Below, one piece after another: positions 48,507-56,303 of a DNA stretch of 64,000 nucleotides. Under the pieces are notes generated by a model. The model saw only the letters and a program-made list of their open reading frames with translations. It searched no databases and was not told where the DNA came from. Source of the DNA: Mumia sp. ZJ1417 (lineage in GTDB: Bacteria; Actinomycetota; Actinomycetes; Propionibacteriales; Nocardioidaceae). The position numbers were made by a program, and so were the translations under genes. Numbering within the stretch: the stretch's first letter is position 1; each line of letters opens with the position of its first letter. The stretch covers positions 868,001 to 932,000 of the forward strand of contig NZ_CP059901.1 in the NCBI RefSeq assembly GCF_014127285.1, read 5' to 3'.

Positions 48507-49218
48507 GACGGTCCCCAACCTTCGCGACCTCGGCGGACTCCCGACCGAGGACGGTGCCACGACCACCCACGGGGTGCTGCTGCGCAGCGCGATGCCCAGC
48601 GCCGACGACCGCGGCCCGGACGGGGTGCACTGGCCGCCGAGCCTGGTCCTCGACCTTCGCTCGAGCGCCGAGGCCGGACCTCGCCACCCGCTGGCGGGAG
48701 CGGGCGCGACGGTGCGCCGGATCTCGCTGCTCGAGGCGCTGCGCCCCGACGGCCCGCAGTCGGCCAACCCGGAGGTCGTCGCGCGGATGGCGACCGGTGG
48801 TCTGCAGGCGCTTTATCTCGGCATGCTCGAGATCGCGCGTGCCGAGCTGGTCGAAGTCGCCCGTGAGGTCGCCGCCCACGACGGCCCGACCCTCCTGCAC
48901 TGCGCGGCGGGCAAGGACCGTACGGGTGTCGCGGTCGCGATGATCCTCCGTACGGCCGGGGTGTCGCGCGACGCGGTCGTCAAGGACTACCTGGCCACCG
49001 GGGCTTCGATGGACGCGGTGCTGCGTCGCCTCCACATGTCGGCGCCGATCGATCCGGCACGGCCCGCGCCCACCTCGTACCTCGCGATCCCGCAGGACGC
49101 GATCGACGCCGTCCTCGACGTCTGGGACAGCCATCCCGGAGGGACGGCGGGCTGGCTTTACGACGCTGGAGCGGAGGCCGTGGTCATCGACGGGCTGCGC
49201 GAGCGTCTCGTCGTCTGA
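48499..49218 (+). CDS. Tyrosine-protein phosphatase (MptpB/IphP-like)
   Basis: The protein has 239 residues. The P-loop LLHCAAGKDRTGVAVAM (Cys near 134) has the HCxxGKDRTG form of MptpB-type phosphatases that act on phosphotyrosine, phosphoserine or phosphoinositides. N-terminal PNLRDLGGLPTEDG and LRSAMPSADD are also family features. No signal peptide is seen. It is cotranslated with the LLM oxidoreductase by an 8-nt overlap; the reason for the pairing is unknown. Confidence 0.9.
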   Translation: MPETVPNLRDLGGLPTEDGATTTHGVLLRSAMPSADDRGPDGVHWPPSLVLDLRSSAEAGPRHPLAGAGATVRRISLLEALRPDGPQSANPEVVARMATGGLQALYLGMLEIARAELVEVAREVAAHDGPTLLHCAAGKDRTGVAVAMILRTAGVSRDAVVKDYLATGASMDAVLRRLHMSAPIDPARPAPTSYLAIPQDAIDAVLDVWDSHPGGTAGWLYDAGAEAVVIDGLRERLVV

Positions 49219-49267
49219 GGGCGGCGAGGGTCTCCGGATCGACGTCACAGACAGGTAGTTGCGCAGT

Positions 49268-49308
49268 GTAACCGATGGTTGCAGGGCTAGGTTACCTGTG
49301 AGTAGTGT
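49268..49308 (+). promoter_or_regulatory. Promoter with overlapping inverted repeat
   Basis: TTGCAG (49279-49284) and TAGTGT (49303-49308), 18 nt apart, form a plausible promoter for the secreted protein at 49389. The inverted repeat GTAACC (49268-49273) / GGTTAC (49290-49295) straddles the -35 box and could be a repressor site. Confidence 0.45.
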
Positions 49309-49388
49309 CGTGAGCCACAACACAGGTACGGCTCCTGCCCCCGGAGGATCATCGCCGTGGGTGCGCCGTCCGACCGTGAGGGAGACCC

Positions 49389-50048
49389 ATGTCCATTCGC
49401 ACACGACTCGCCAGGTTGCCGTCAATCGGCGCAGCGTCGGCTGTCGGCGCACTGATGATCGGGAGCCTGGTCGCCACAGCGGCACCAGCCAGCGCCGTCC
49501 CGGTCACCTTGCCGATCAGCGGCACGACCACGGTGGCCAAGCAGAACGCCACGCTCGAGATCCCCGAAGGCGCCAAGCTGACCGGTGACTTCGACTTCGG
49601 ACCGCCGATCTCGGTGGTCGGCGACCTGTCCATCCCGACGATCGACGCCCACATCCGTCTGCTGGGTATCCCCGGCCTCGGTGACACGACCTCGACGGTC
49701 AAGATCGTGCAGACCCGCAAGGCCGCGGCGACCGTCGGCAACGATGGCATCGTCGTCGTCGACGTGGCGTTCCGCCTCGAGGTCCCGCGGGTGTCGTCCG
49801 ATCTCCTGCCGTTCCTGAACATCGTGCGCAGCGGCTGCCGTACCGGCGAGGTCACGACCACGCTCCGGTCGACCGAGCCGTTCTCGCTGACCGAGCCGGC
49901 GAACCTTGTCGGCGAGTTCACGATCCCCGGCTTCCAGGGCTGCGGGTTCAAGGTCGGTCCCACGAGTGGGCGCGACTTCCTCCTCACGCAGCTGCTCTCG
50001 GGCAGCGGCAACCAGATGTCGCTCAAGGCAGGTCCGATCCAGTTCTGA
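49389..50048 (+). CDS. Secreted protein of unknown function
   Basis: This 219-residue protein has a signal peptide (ASAVGALMIGSLVATAAPASA) and a beta-rich mature part of about 185 residues with two Cys (RSGCRTGE and FQGCGFKVG) that may form a disulphide. It has no recognised catalytic motif. The leader of about 75 nt from the predicted promoter contains GGAGG near 49344. A strong hairpin terminates it. Homologues probably exist as hypothetical proteins of actinomycetes, but I do not recognise the family. Confidence 0.8.
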   Translation: MSIRTRLARLPSIGAASAVGALMIGSLVATAAPASAVPVTLPISGTTTVAKQNATLEIPEGAKLTGDFDFGPPISVVGDLSIPTIDAHIRLLGIPGLGDTTSTVKIVQTRKAAATVGNDGIVVVDVAFRLEVPRVSSDLLPFLNIVRSGCRTGEVTTTLRSTEPFSLTEPANLVGEFTIPGFQGCGFKVGPTSGRDFLLTQLLSGSGNQMSLKAGPIQF

Positions 50049-50110
50049 GCGCTGAGACCGGGTGCCGGTCGTGTGACTGGGAGGGATTGCGCGATCGGCG
50101 CCCGCCAGAC

Positions 50111-50154
50111 CCGCTGGGTCCGGTGTTCGGGAGGGACGGCACCGGACCCAGCGG
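50111..50154. terminator. Strong stem-loop after the secreted-protein gene
   Basis: CCGCTGGGTCCGGTG (50111-50125) and CACCGGACCCAGCGG (50140-50154) are a perfect 15-bp inverted repeat with a 14-nt loop, 63 nt after the stop. No T-tract follows, but the stem is the strongest simple hairpin in the window. Confidence 0.75.
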
Positions 50155-50212
50155 CTTGCTCGGGGGATGCCCAGGCACGGAGAGCCTTGCCTTACCCTGG
50201 CCCCGCTGAGTC

Positions 50213-50243
50213 TTGCCTAATGCCGGGACCGGCGCTCTAGCCT
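50213..50243 (+). promoter_or_regulatory. Candidate promoter of the DUF1540 gene
   Basis: TTGCCT (50213-50218) and TAGCCT (50238-50243) are 19 nt apart. The -35 word is part of a direct repeat CTTGCCTTA (50186-50194) / CTTGCCTAA (50212-50220) whose 26-nt offset could mark a regulator site. Confidence 0.35.
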
Positions 50244-50275
50244 GAGGTTCTAGGCCATCGCACAGGGGGTAGGGC

Positions 50276-50575
50276 ATGACCGTCACGGAACTTCCCGAGG
50301 TCGGCGAGTGCGTAGTCGCCGGCTGTTCGTACAACCACGAGCACGCATGCCACGCCGGAGCGATCACGATCGCCGGCTCGACCAACGACGCCGCGTGCGG
50401 CACCTTCATCGACCTGGGGCCCAGCGGTGGCCTCGCCAAGGTGGTGGCGCGCGTCGGTGCGTGCCACCGTTCGGACTGTGTCCACAACTCCGAGCTTGAG
50501 TGCACCGCCGACGCGATCCGGGTCGGACCCGGCAAGGACAAGGCAGACTGCCTCACCTACCAGATGCGGATCTGA
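50276..50575 (+). CDS. DUF1540 metal-binding protein, two repeats
   Basis: This 99-residue protein has two DUF1540 units: CVVAGCSYNHEHACHAGAI near 12-30 and CHRSDCVHNSELECTADAI near 63-81. Each is followed by a further Cys (DAACGTF, DKADCLTY). The regular Cys spacing suggests two zinc or iron sites. The function of the family is unknown. GGGGG precedes the ATG. It lies upstream of the PHP-domain gene on the same strand. Confidence 0.9.
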   Translation: MTVTELPEVGECVVAGCSYNHEHACHAGAITIAGSTNDAACGTFIDLGPSGGLAKVVARVGACHRSDCVHNSELECTADAIRVGPGKDKADCLTYQMRI

Positions 50576-50620
50576 CCCGTCCCCGCGCGACGCAGGCACG
50601 CGGACGGCCCGGAGGCCGGG

Positions 50621-51646
50621 ATGAATGCCCCGGCCCCCGGGCCGTCGGCTGCCCTCCGTGAGATCGCGTACCTCCTCGAACGCGCCCGGGCCGAGCCCCG
50701 CCGGCCCATGGCGTACCGGAAGGCGGCCGACGTCTATGACGATCTCGGGGACGCCGACCTCGACCGGCTGGCTGCACGCGACACCTGGACGGAGCTCAGC
50801 GGGATCGGGGCCAAGACTTCAGCGGTGATCGCGCAGGCCCGGGCCGGGAAGGTCCCCGACACCCTCGCCAGGCTCCGTACGGACGCCGCACCGATCCCCG
50901 GCGACGACACACCGCTGCGGCAGGCGCTGCGTGGCGACCTCCACACGCACTCCACCTGGTCCGACGGCGGGGCCTCGATCGACGAGATGATGAGGACTGC
51001 CAAGTCGCTCGGCCACGAGTACTGCGCGCTGACCGACCACTCGCCGCGGTTGACCGTCGCACGGGGGCTGTCGCCGGATCGCCTGCGTGAGCAGCTCGAC
51101 GTGGTTGCTGCTCTCAACGACGAGCTCGCACCCTTTCGGATCCTCACCGGCATCGAGGTCGACATCCTCGACGACGGAAGCCTCGACCAGGAGCCTGAGC
51201 TTCTCGAGCGGCTCGACGTGGTGGTGGCGAGCATCCACTCGCGCCTGCGCGACGAGGCCGACACGATGACGCGCCGGATGGTCGCCGCCGTCGCCAACCC
51301 GCACACGGACGTGCTCGGCCATGTCACCGGGCGGCTGGTCGAGGGCGGCCGAGGAACGCGGCCTGAGTCGGCGTTCCACGCGGAGATGGTCTTCGAGGCG
51401 TGCAAGCAGTTCGACACGGCGGTCGAGATCAACAGCCGACCCGAGCGCCGTGACCCCCCGAGCCGGCTGATCGAGGTGGCACTCGAACGCGGATGCCTGT
51501 TCTCGATCGACACCGACGCCCATGCGCCGGGGCAGCTGGCGTGGCAGGGGTTGGCGTGCGCGCGGGCCGAGGCCGCGGGCGTCACGGCCGAGCGCGTCGT
51601 CGACACCTGGCCGCTCGATGATCTGCTCGCGTGGTCGAAGCGCTGA
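50621..51646 (+). CDS. HhH-PHP protein (PolX-like without polymerase domain)
   Basis: The protein has 341 residues. Residues of about 5-85 form a helix-hairpin-helix module like the PolX 8-kDa domain (LLERARAEPRRPMAYRKAAD and LSGIGAKTSAVIAQARAGKV). A PHP phosphoesterase domain follows, with RGDLHTHSTWSDGG (about 107-120), ALTDHSPRL, GIEVDIL, VVASIHSRL and FSIDTDAHAP. All PHP metal-binding motifs are present. The nucleotidyl-transferase palm that separates these parts in PolX is missing. A nuclease or phosphatase role in DNA repair is plausible. Confidence 0.88.
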   Translation: MNAPAPGPSAALREIAYLLERARAEPRRPMAYRKAADVYDDLGDADLDRLAARDTWTELSGIGAKTSAVIAQARAGKVPDTLARLRTDAAPIPGDDTPLRQALRGDLHTHSTWSDGGASIDEMMRTAKSLGHEYCALTDHSPRLTVARGLSPDRLREQLDVVAALNDELAPFRILTGIEVDILDDGSLDQEPELLERLDVVVASIHSRLRDEADTMTRRMVAAVANPHTDVLGHVTGRLVEGGRGTRPESAFHAEMVFEACKQFDTAVEINSRPERRDPPSRLIEVALERGCLFSIDTDAHAPGQLAWQGLACARAEAAGVTAERVVDTWPLDDLLAWSKR

Positions 51647-51658
51647 CGCGGGCACGGC

Positions 51659-53257
51659 TCAGAGCAGCACGCCCGGGTTGAGGATCCCGGCCGGATCGAG
51701 GGTGTCCTTGGCGGCGGTGAGCGCGGCGGCGAACGGCGCAGGGCGCTGCTGCGCGGCGTACGGCCTGTGGTCGCGACCGACCGCGTGGTGGTGCGTGATC
51801 GTGCCGCCGTTGCCAAGGATCGCCTCAGACACCGCGGTCTTGATGGCGTCCCACTGCTCGACGATGCTCGCCCAGCGGCCGGGTGCGTAGACGCCGTAGT
51901 ACGGAGCCGGGCCGTCGGGATAGACGTGGGTGAACCGGCAGGTGACGACACCGATGCCGCAGACCTCGCGGATCGCCTCGGTCGCCGCGGCCGTGATCGC
52001 GGCGTGCAGCGCGGGGAAGCGGTCCCACGTCGTCGCCGTTTCGAACGTCTCGGCGATGACCGAGCGCTGGGCCAGGGCGTCGCGCTGGTACGGCATGCGG
52101 AGGAACGACGAGCGCCACGTGGACGCCGCGGCGTCCCGCGCCGTGTCGGCGCCGCGGTCCGCATCCTCGGGCAGCGTCCCGCCGTGGTCGAGGCACAGCT
52201 CGACCGCCCGTGCGAGGGCGGCGTCGACAGGATGGTCGGCCGACTCGAAGCCGAGCACGAGCACGCCGCCGCCGACCGCTGCACCGGCGTTGAGGAACGC
52301 CTCGCCGGCATCGAGGAGACGGCAATTCGCCGGGTGGAGCCCGGACTGGGCAACGGCACGTGTCGCGTCGACGGCACCGTCCCAGTCCGCGAAGTGCACC
52401 GACGCTCCGGCGCGCCAGCGAGGCCGGTCCTGGAGCCGCATCCAGGCCTCGGTGATCACGCCGAGCGTCCCCTCCGACCCGAGGAACATCCGGTCGGGGG
52501 ACGGGCCGGCGCCCGAGCCGGGGAGGCGACGCGACTCGCCCACCCCGTACGGGGAGACGACACGCATCGACTCCGTCAGGTCGTCGATGTGGGTGGCGAG
52601 CGTGGCGAAGTGCCCGCCCGCCCTCGTCGCGAGCCAGCCGCCCAGCGTCGAGAACGCGAACGACTGCGGGAAGTGCCTCAGCGTGAGGCCGTACGGGCGC
52701 AGCTGGTCCTCGAGATGCGGTCCGAGGACGCCCGCCTGGATCCGCGCCGCGCGACTGGTGCGGTCGACCTCGAGGACCTGGTCCATCGCGGTCACGTCGA
52801 GCGACACCGCTCCGGCGTAGTCGCCGTCGAGACGCGGCTCGACGCCGCCGACGACCGAGGTGCCGCCGCCGTACGGAATGACCGCGACGTTCGCGGACGA
52901 GGCCCAGTCGAGCACGTCGACGACGTCGCGCTCGGTGTGTGGGCGTACAACGAGGTCGGGCGCGTGGGCGAGGTCGCCGCGCAGGTTGCGCACGACGTCA
53001 CGGAACGCCTTGCCGTGGGTGTGCGCCGCGCGGTCGACCGTGTCGGTGCTGCACAAGGCGCTGAGCGAGGCAGGTGGCTCGACCCTGATCGCCGGCAGGT
53101 CGTCGGCCGTGAGCGTGGGCGCGAGGTGCGGGGTGGGGTCGGCGTCAGGGAGAAGGCGCGCGATCCGCCGGACCAGCGCCTCGGTCTCGCGGGCGTCGAG
53201 CGCCTCCTCCTGCATGCCCCAGCCCCACCACGACCGCGTACCCGGCGTCTGTGTCAT
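51659..53257 (-). CDS. FAD-binding oxidoreductase (alkyl-DHAP synthase/glycolate oxidase type)
   Basis: This 532-residue flavoenzyme has a PCMH FAD domain with VAVIPYGGGTSVVGGVEP (about 130-147), LGGWLATRAGGHFAT and FLGSEGTLGVITEAWMRL (about 240-257). A FAD_oxidase_C domain follows, ending HHHAVGRDHRPY and the C-terminal LDPAGILNPGVLL. This layout is shared by alkyldihydroxyacetonephosphate synthases and D-lactate or glycolate oxidases. The HHHAVGRDH motif favours the AGPS-like subgroup. TAGAGT lies 8 nt before its ATG. Confidence 0.92.
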   Translation of the reverse strand: MTQTPGTRSWWGWGMQEEALDARETEALVRRIARLLPDADPTPHLAPTLTADDLPAIRVEPPASLSALCSTDTVDRAAHTHGKAFRDVVRNLRGDLAHAPDLVVRPHTERDVVDVLDWASSANVAVIPYGGGTSVVGGVEPRLDGDYAGAVSLDVTAMDQVLEVDRTSRAARIQAGVLGPHLEDQLRPYGLTLRHFPQSFAFSTLGGWLATRAGGHFATLATHIDDLTESMRVVSPYGVGESRRLPGSGAGPSPDRMFLGSEGTLGVITEAWMRLQDRPRWRAGASVHFADWDGAVDATRAVAQSGLHPANCRLLDAGEAFLNAGAAVGGGVLVLGFESADHPVDAALARAVELCLDHGGTLPEDADRGADTARDAAASTWRSSFLRMPYQRDALAQRSVIAETFETATTWDRFPALHAAITAAATEAIREVCGIGVVTCRFTHVYPDGPAPYYGVYAPGRWASIVEQWDAIKTAVSEAILGNGGTITHHHAVGRDHRPYAAQQRPAPFAAALTAAKDTLDPAGILNPGVLL

Positions 53258-53298
53258 GGGCGCCGACTCTAGCCCCTGAAACGACCCGCCGGAGGGCG

Positions 53299-53304
53299 TA
53301 GCGT
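53299..53304 (+). promoter_or_regulatory. -10 box TAGCGT of the DUF2277 gene
   Basis: TAGCGT ends 6 nt before ATG 53311 and no ribosome site is seen, consistent with leaderless initiation. Confidence 0.45.
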
Positions 53305-53310
53305 GAAGGC

Positions 53311-53589
53311 ATGTGCCGCAACATCAGGACCCTTCACAACTTTGAGCCGCACGCGACCGACGAAGAGATCGAGGCGGCAGCCCTCCAGTACGTGCGCAAG
53401 GTCAGCGGGATGACCAAGCCGTCCCAGGCCAACGCCGAGGCGTTCGACCGTGCCGTGCACGAGATCGCCCATCTCACCCAGCACCTGCTCGACGACCTGG
53501 TTGCCAACGCGCCTCCCAAGGACCGCGAGGTCGAGGCCGAGAAGGCCAAGGCGCGCGCGGCGAAGCGCTACGCCTCGATGGCCGGCTGA
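53311..53589 (+). CDS. DUF2277 family protein
   Basis: This 92-residue helical protein starts MCRNIRTLHNFEPHATDEEI and contains YVRKVSGMTKPSQANAEAF and EIAHLTQHLLDDL. It matches the small DUF2277 family, which has no known function and conserved Cys2, Arg3 and His residues. It stands alone between a divergent FAD oxidase and a convergent lipoprotein hydrolase (stops 5 nt apart). Confidence 0.9.
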   Translation: MCRNIRTLHNFEPHATDEEIEAAALQYVRKVSGMTKPSQANAEAFDRAVHEIAHLTQHLLDDLVANAPPKDREVEAEKAKARAAKRYASMAG

Positions 53590-53593
53590 GCGC

Positions 53594-54652
53594 TCACAGC
53601 TGGCGCCGCAGGAACCGTACGGTCTCGCGCATCGACGCGGGCCACTGCGGACCGAACGTGTGGCCCTCACCCTCGTACCAGACGAGCCGGACGTCCTTGC
53701 CCGCCTCCTCGAACGCCGCCGCCGTCCGCCGGGCCCATCGCGGGGGGCAGGTGTCGTCGACGGTGCCGTGGAGCATGAGCAGCGGCTCGGTCGCGCGGCC
53801 GACGTACGTCCGAGGTGAGGCCTGCGCCCAGAGCTCCGGGTTGTCCTCGGGCGACCCGTGGGCGCGGACGATCGACTGGGCGACCTCGGGCCGGTCGTTC
53901 TCGATCCACCGCTCGTAGTTGTCGACCGTGCTGCTGCTGACCGACGCGAACACGACGCCCCCGTCGACCAGCCCGGGCTGCGTCACGAGCACGTTCTGGA
54001 CGACGCCGCTGCCCATCGACCGCCCGACGAGCCCGACGCGGTCGCCGTCGAGGCGCGGGTCGTCGGAGCGACGCACGGCGAGGACGGCGTTGATCACGTC
54101 CTCGGTGTAGCCCAGCCGCAGGTCGCGCTCGGCCTCCGGGTCGTCGTCGGAGCCGGCGTGGTTGCGGTAGTCCACGTGCAGCACCGCGAATCCTTCACGC
54201 GCCAGGTAGTCCTGCTCGCGCATCATCCCGCGCCCGGTCGTGTAGATCGCGGGGTCGATGTAGCCGTGGGCCAGGATCGCCACCGGGAACGGGCCCTTGC
54301 CGCGAGGGACGTTGAGGATGCCGGAGATCCGCAGGTCGCCGCTGCGGTAGGTGACGGCGTGGCGGACGTACGCGTCTGTGCGGGCGAGCACGCGGCGCAG
54401 GCGCAGGGCACGGCCGTCGTACTCCTTGGCCATCAGGGCGGGGAGGGAGACGGGACTGGTTGCGGTCGGCATCGGTGTCGTCGGGGAGGCCGTGGTCGGC
54501 GGGCTGGTCGCGGGCGGCGTGGTCGGTGACGAGGTGCCCGCCGACGTCGCGGGGGACTGGTCCGCCTCGTTGTCCGTACGCTCCGCGGTGCAGGCCGCGG
54601 TCGCCGTCAGGGCGAGCGCGGCGACGACCGTCCGTACGGGCGTGATCCGCAT
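53594..54652 (-). CDS. Lipoprotein alpha/beta-hydrolase (prolyl-oligopeptidase-like)
   Basis: The protein has 352 residues. A signal (VVAALALTATAAC) ends in a lipobox-like ATAAC and is followed by a Ser/Thr/Pro linker to about residue 65. The S9-like hydrolase domain has FPVAILAHGYIDP, nucleophile GLVGRSMGSGV (Ser near 214), acid VDDTCPPRWA and His in GEGHTFGPQW. It should be an exported esterase or peptidase with an unknown substrate. It is convergent with the DUF2277 gene. Confidence 0.88.
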   Translation of the reverse strand: MRITPVRTVVAALALTATAACTAERTDNEADQSPATSAGTSSPTTPPATSPPTTASPTTPMPTATSPVSLPALMAKEYDGRALRLRRVLARTDAYVRHAVTYRSGDLRISGILNVPRGKGPFPVAILAHGYIDPAIYTTGRGMMREQDYLAREGFAVLHVDYRNHAGSDDDPEAERDLRLGYTEDVINAVLAVRRSDDPRLDGDRVGLVGRSMGSGVVQNVLVTQPGLVDGGVVFASVSSSTVDNYERWIENDRPEVAQSIVRAHGSPEDNPELWAQASPRTYVGRATEPLLMLHGTVDDTCPPRWARRTAAAFEEAGKDVRLVWYEGEGHTFGPQWPASMRETVRFLRRQL

Positions 54653-54714
54653 GGCTCCAGTGTGCCTCGTGCGACTCTGGAGGGGTACGGAGAGCAGTGT
54701 TGGGGTGGGCAGTC

Positions 54715-55536
54715 ATGGCGCAGGTCGAGGTCGAGGGACTACGGATCGCCTACGAGAGGGTGGGTCGTGGGCCGGAGCTGGTCCTGACGCAGGGGTTCGT
54801 CGGCGACGGCCGCTCGACCTGGGGCAGGCAGGCCGACGCCCTCGCCGACGAGTGCACGGTGATCCTCTGGGACGCCCCCGGCGCGGGCCGGTCGTCGGAC
54901 CCGCCGGAGTGGTTCCGCATCACCGACTACGCCGACTGCCTGGCCGCGTTCCTCCGGGTGCTCGGCATCGAGCGAGCGCATCTCGGCGGGATCTCGTTCG
55001 GCGCGATCCTCGAGCTGTCGGCCTTCCAGCGCCACCCAGGCATCGTGCGGTCGCTCGTGATGGCCGGTGGGTACGCAGGATGGACGGGATCGCTGCCGGC
55101 GGAGGAGGTCGAGGCGAGGCTGCGCACGTGTCTGGAGCTCGCGGAGCGTTCTCCGGAGGACTTCGCTGACGCGATGACGGGGTCGATGTTCTCCCGATCC
55201 GCGCCTCCGGACGCCGTCGCGGAGTTCACCGCGAGCGTGCGGGCGTTCAGCCCTGACGGGTTCAGGGCGATGTCGCTGGCATCGGCCGAGGCGGACCTGC
55301 GTGACGTGCTGCCGCGGGTCGACGTCCCGACGCTGCTGCTGCACGGGGAGCAGGACGTCCGAGCTCCACGCGCCGTTGCGGACGCCCTGCATGCAGGGAT
55401 CCCCGGCTCGCAGCTGGTCGTGCTGCCGGGGGTCGGGCACGTGAGCATGGTCGAGGCCCCGGACGCCGTCACCCACGAGATCCGGAGGTTCCTCCGGAGC
55501 CTGGATGACCGTGGCGTGCGAGGCCCCGAGCGTTAG
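54715..55536 (+). CDS. Alpha/beta-hydrolase
   Basis: This 273-residue soluble hydrolase has WDAPGAGRSSDPPEWF, nucleophile elbow GGISFGAILEL (Ser near 103), acid LLHGEQDVRAPRA and His in PGVGHVSMVEAP (about 245). It is related to proline iminopeptidase/haloperoxidase-like hydrolases. Substrate unknown. ATG 54715 gives the usual short N-terminus MAQVEVEGLRIAYE. It is divergent from the lipoprotein hydrolase and convergent with msrA. Confidence 0.9.
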   Translation: MAQVEVEGLRIAYERVGRGPELVLTQGFVGDGRSTWGRQADALADECTVILWDAPGAGRSSDPPEWFRITDYADCLAAFLRVLGIERAHLGGISFGAILELSAFQRHPGIVRSLVMAGGYAGWTGSLPAEEVEARLRTCLELAERSPEDFADAMTGSMFSRSAPPDAVAEFTASVRAFSPDGFRAMSLASAEADLRDVLPRVDVPTLLLHGEQDVRAPRAVADALHAGIPGSQLVVLPGVGHVSMVEAPDAVTHEIRRFLRSLDDRGVRGPER

Positions 55537-55554
55537 GCGTTCAGCAGCGGGGTG

Positions 55555-56190
55555 TCAGCTCGTCGCGTACGAGACGCCCGTGGAGTGGTTCGGGCAGTAG
55601 CCGAACGGGTTCTTCACGAGGTACTGCTGGTGGTAGTCCTCGGCGTACCAGTAGTCGCCGAGCGGAGCGATCGCCGTGGTGATCTCGCCGTAGCCGCGGG
55701 CGCTCATCCGCTTCTGGTATGCGGCGCGCGACGCCTCGGCCTGCTCCTGCTGCTGCGGCGTCGTCGTGAAGATCACCGACCGGTACTGGGTGCCACGGTC
55801 GTTGCCCTGGCGCATGCCCTGGGTCGGGTCGTGGTTCTCCCAGAAGACCTTGAGCAGGTCGTCGTACGAGACCTTGGCGGGGTCGTAGATCACGCGGACC
55901 ACCTCGGCATGGCCGGTGCGCCCGCTGCACACCTCCTCGTACGTGGGGTTCTGGGTGAAGCCGCCCGCGTAGCCGACCGACGTCGACCACACGCCGGGCA
56001 CCTGCCAGAACGTCTGCTCCTCACCCCAGAAGCAGCCCAGCCCGAACACCGCGACCTCGAAGCCCTCGGGCGGATCGGTGACGATCGGCGTCCCCAGCAC
56101 GAGGTGCTGGTCACCGACGGTGAAGGGGCGGGTCTCGCGACCGGGCAGCGCCTGGTCGGCGGAGATGAGGTGCGTCTTGAACGAGAACAT
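55555..56190 (-). CDS. msrA: Peptide methionine sulfoxide reductase MsrA
   Basis: The protein has 211 residues. Active-site [18 protein letters not shown] (Cys near 52), [23 protein letters not shown] in part, and the C-terminal [13 protein letters not shown] with a resolving Cys identify MsrA. It reduces methionine-S-sulfoxide in proteins. ATG 56190 has GAGGAGGAAT just upstream. No msrB is adjacent. Confidence 0.96.
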   Translation of the reverse strand: MFSFKTHLISADQALPGRETRPFTVGDQHLVLGTPIVTDPPEGFEVAVFGLGCFWGEEQTFWQVPGVWSTSVGYAGGFTQNPTYEEVCSGRTGHAEVVRVIYDPAKVSYDDLLKVFWENHDPTQGMRQGNDRGTQYRSVIFTTTPQQQEQAEASRAAYQKRMSARGYGEITTAIAPLGDYWYAEDYHQQYLVKNPFGYCPNHSTGVSYATS

Positions 56191-56265
56191 CAGATTCCTC
56201 CTCGGGTCCGCCACGTACAACCATGGCGCCCCTGTCGGTGTTCCCGGCGAAAGCTGGGGAAAGTC

Positions 56266-56296
56266 GTGGCGCGCCACACCCGCACCACAGTATAAT
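56266..56296 (+). promoter_or_regulatory. TATAAT -10 box with palindrome at -35
   Basis: A consensus TATAAT (56291-56296) ends 7 nt before ATG 56304, so transcription should begin at the start codon. The perfect 12-bp palindrome GTGGCGCGCCAC (56266-56277) covers the -35 position, 17 nt upstream, and no -35 hexamer is visible there. Confidence 0.55.
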
Positions 56297-56303
56297 CGAA
56301 CTC

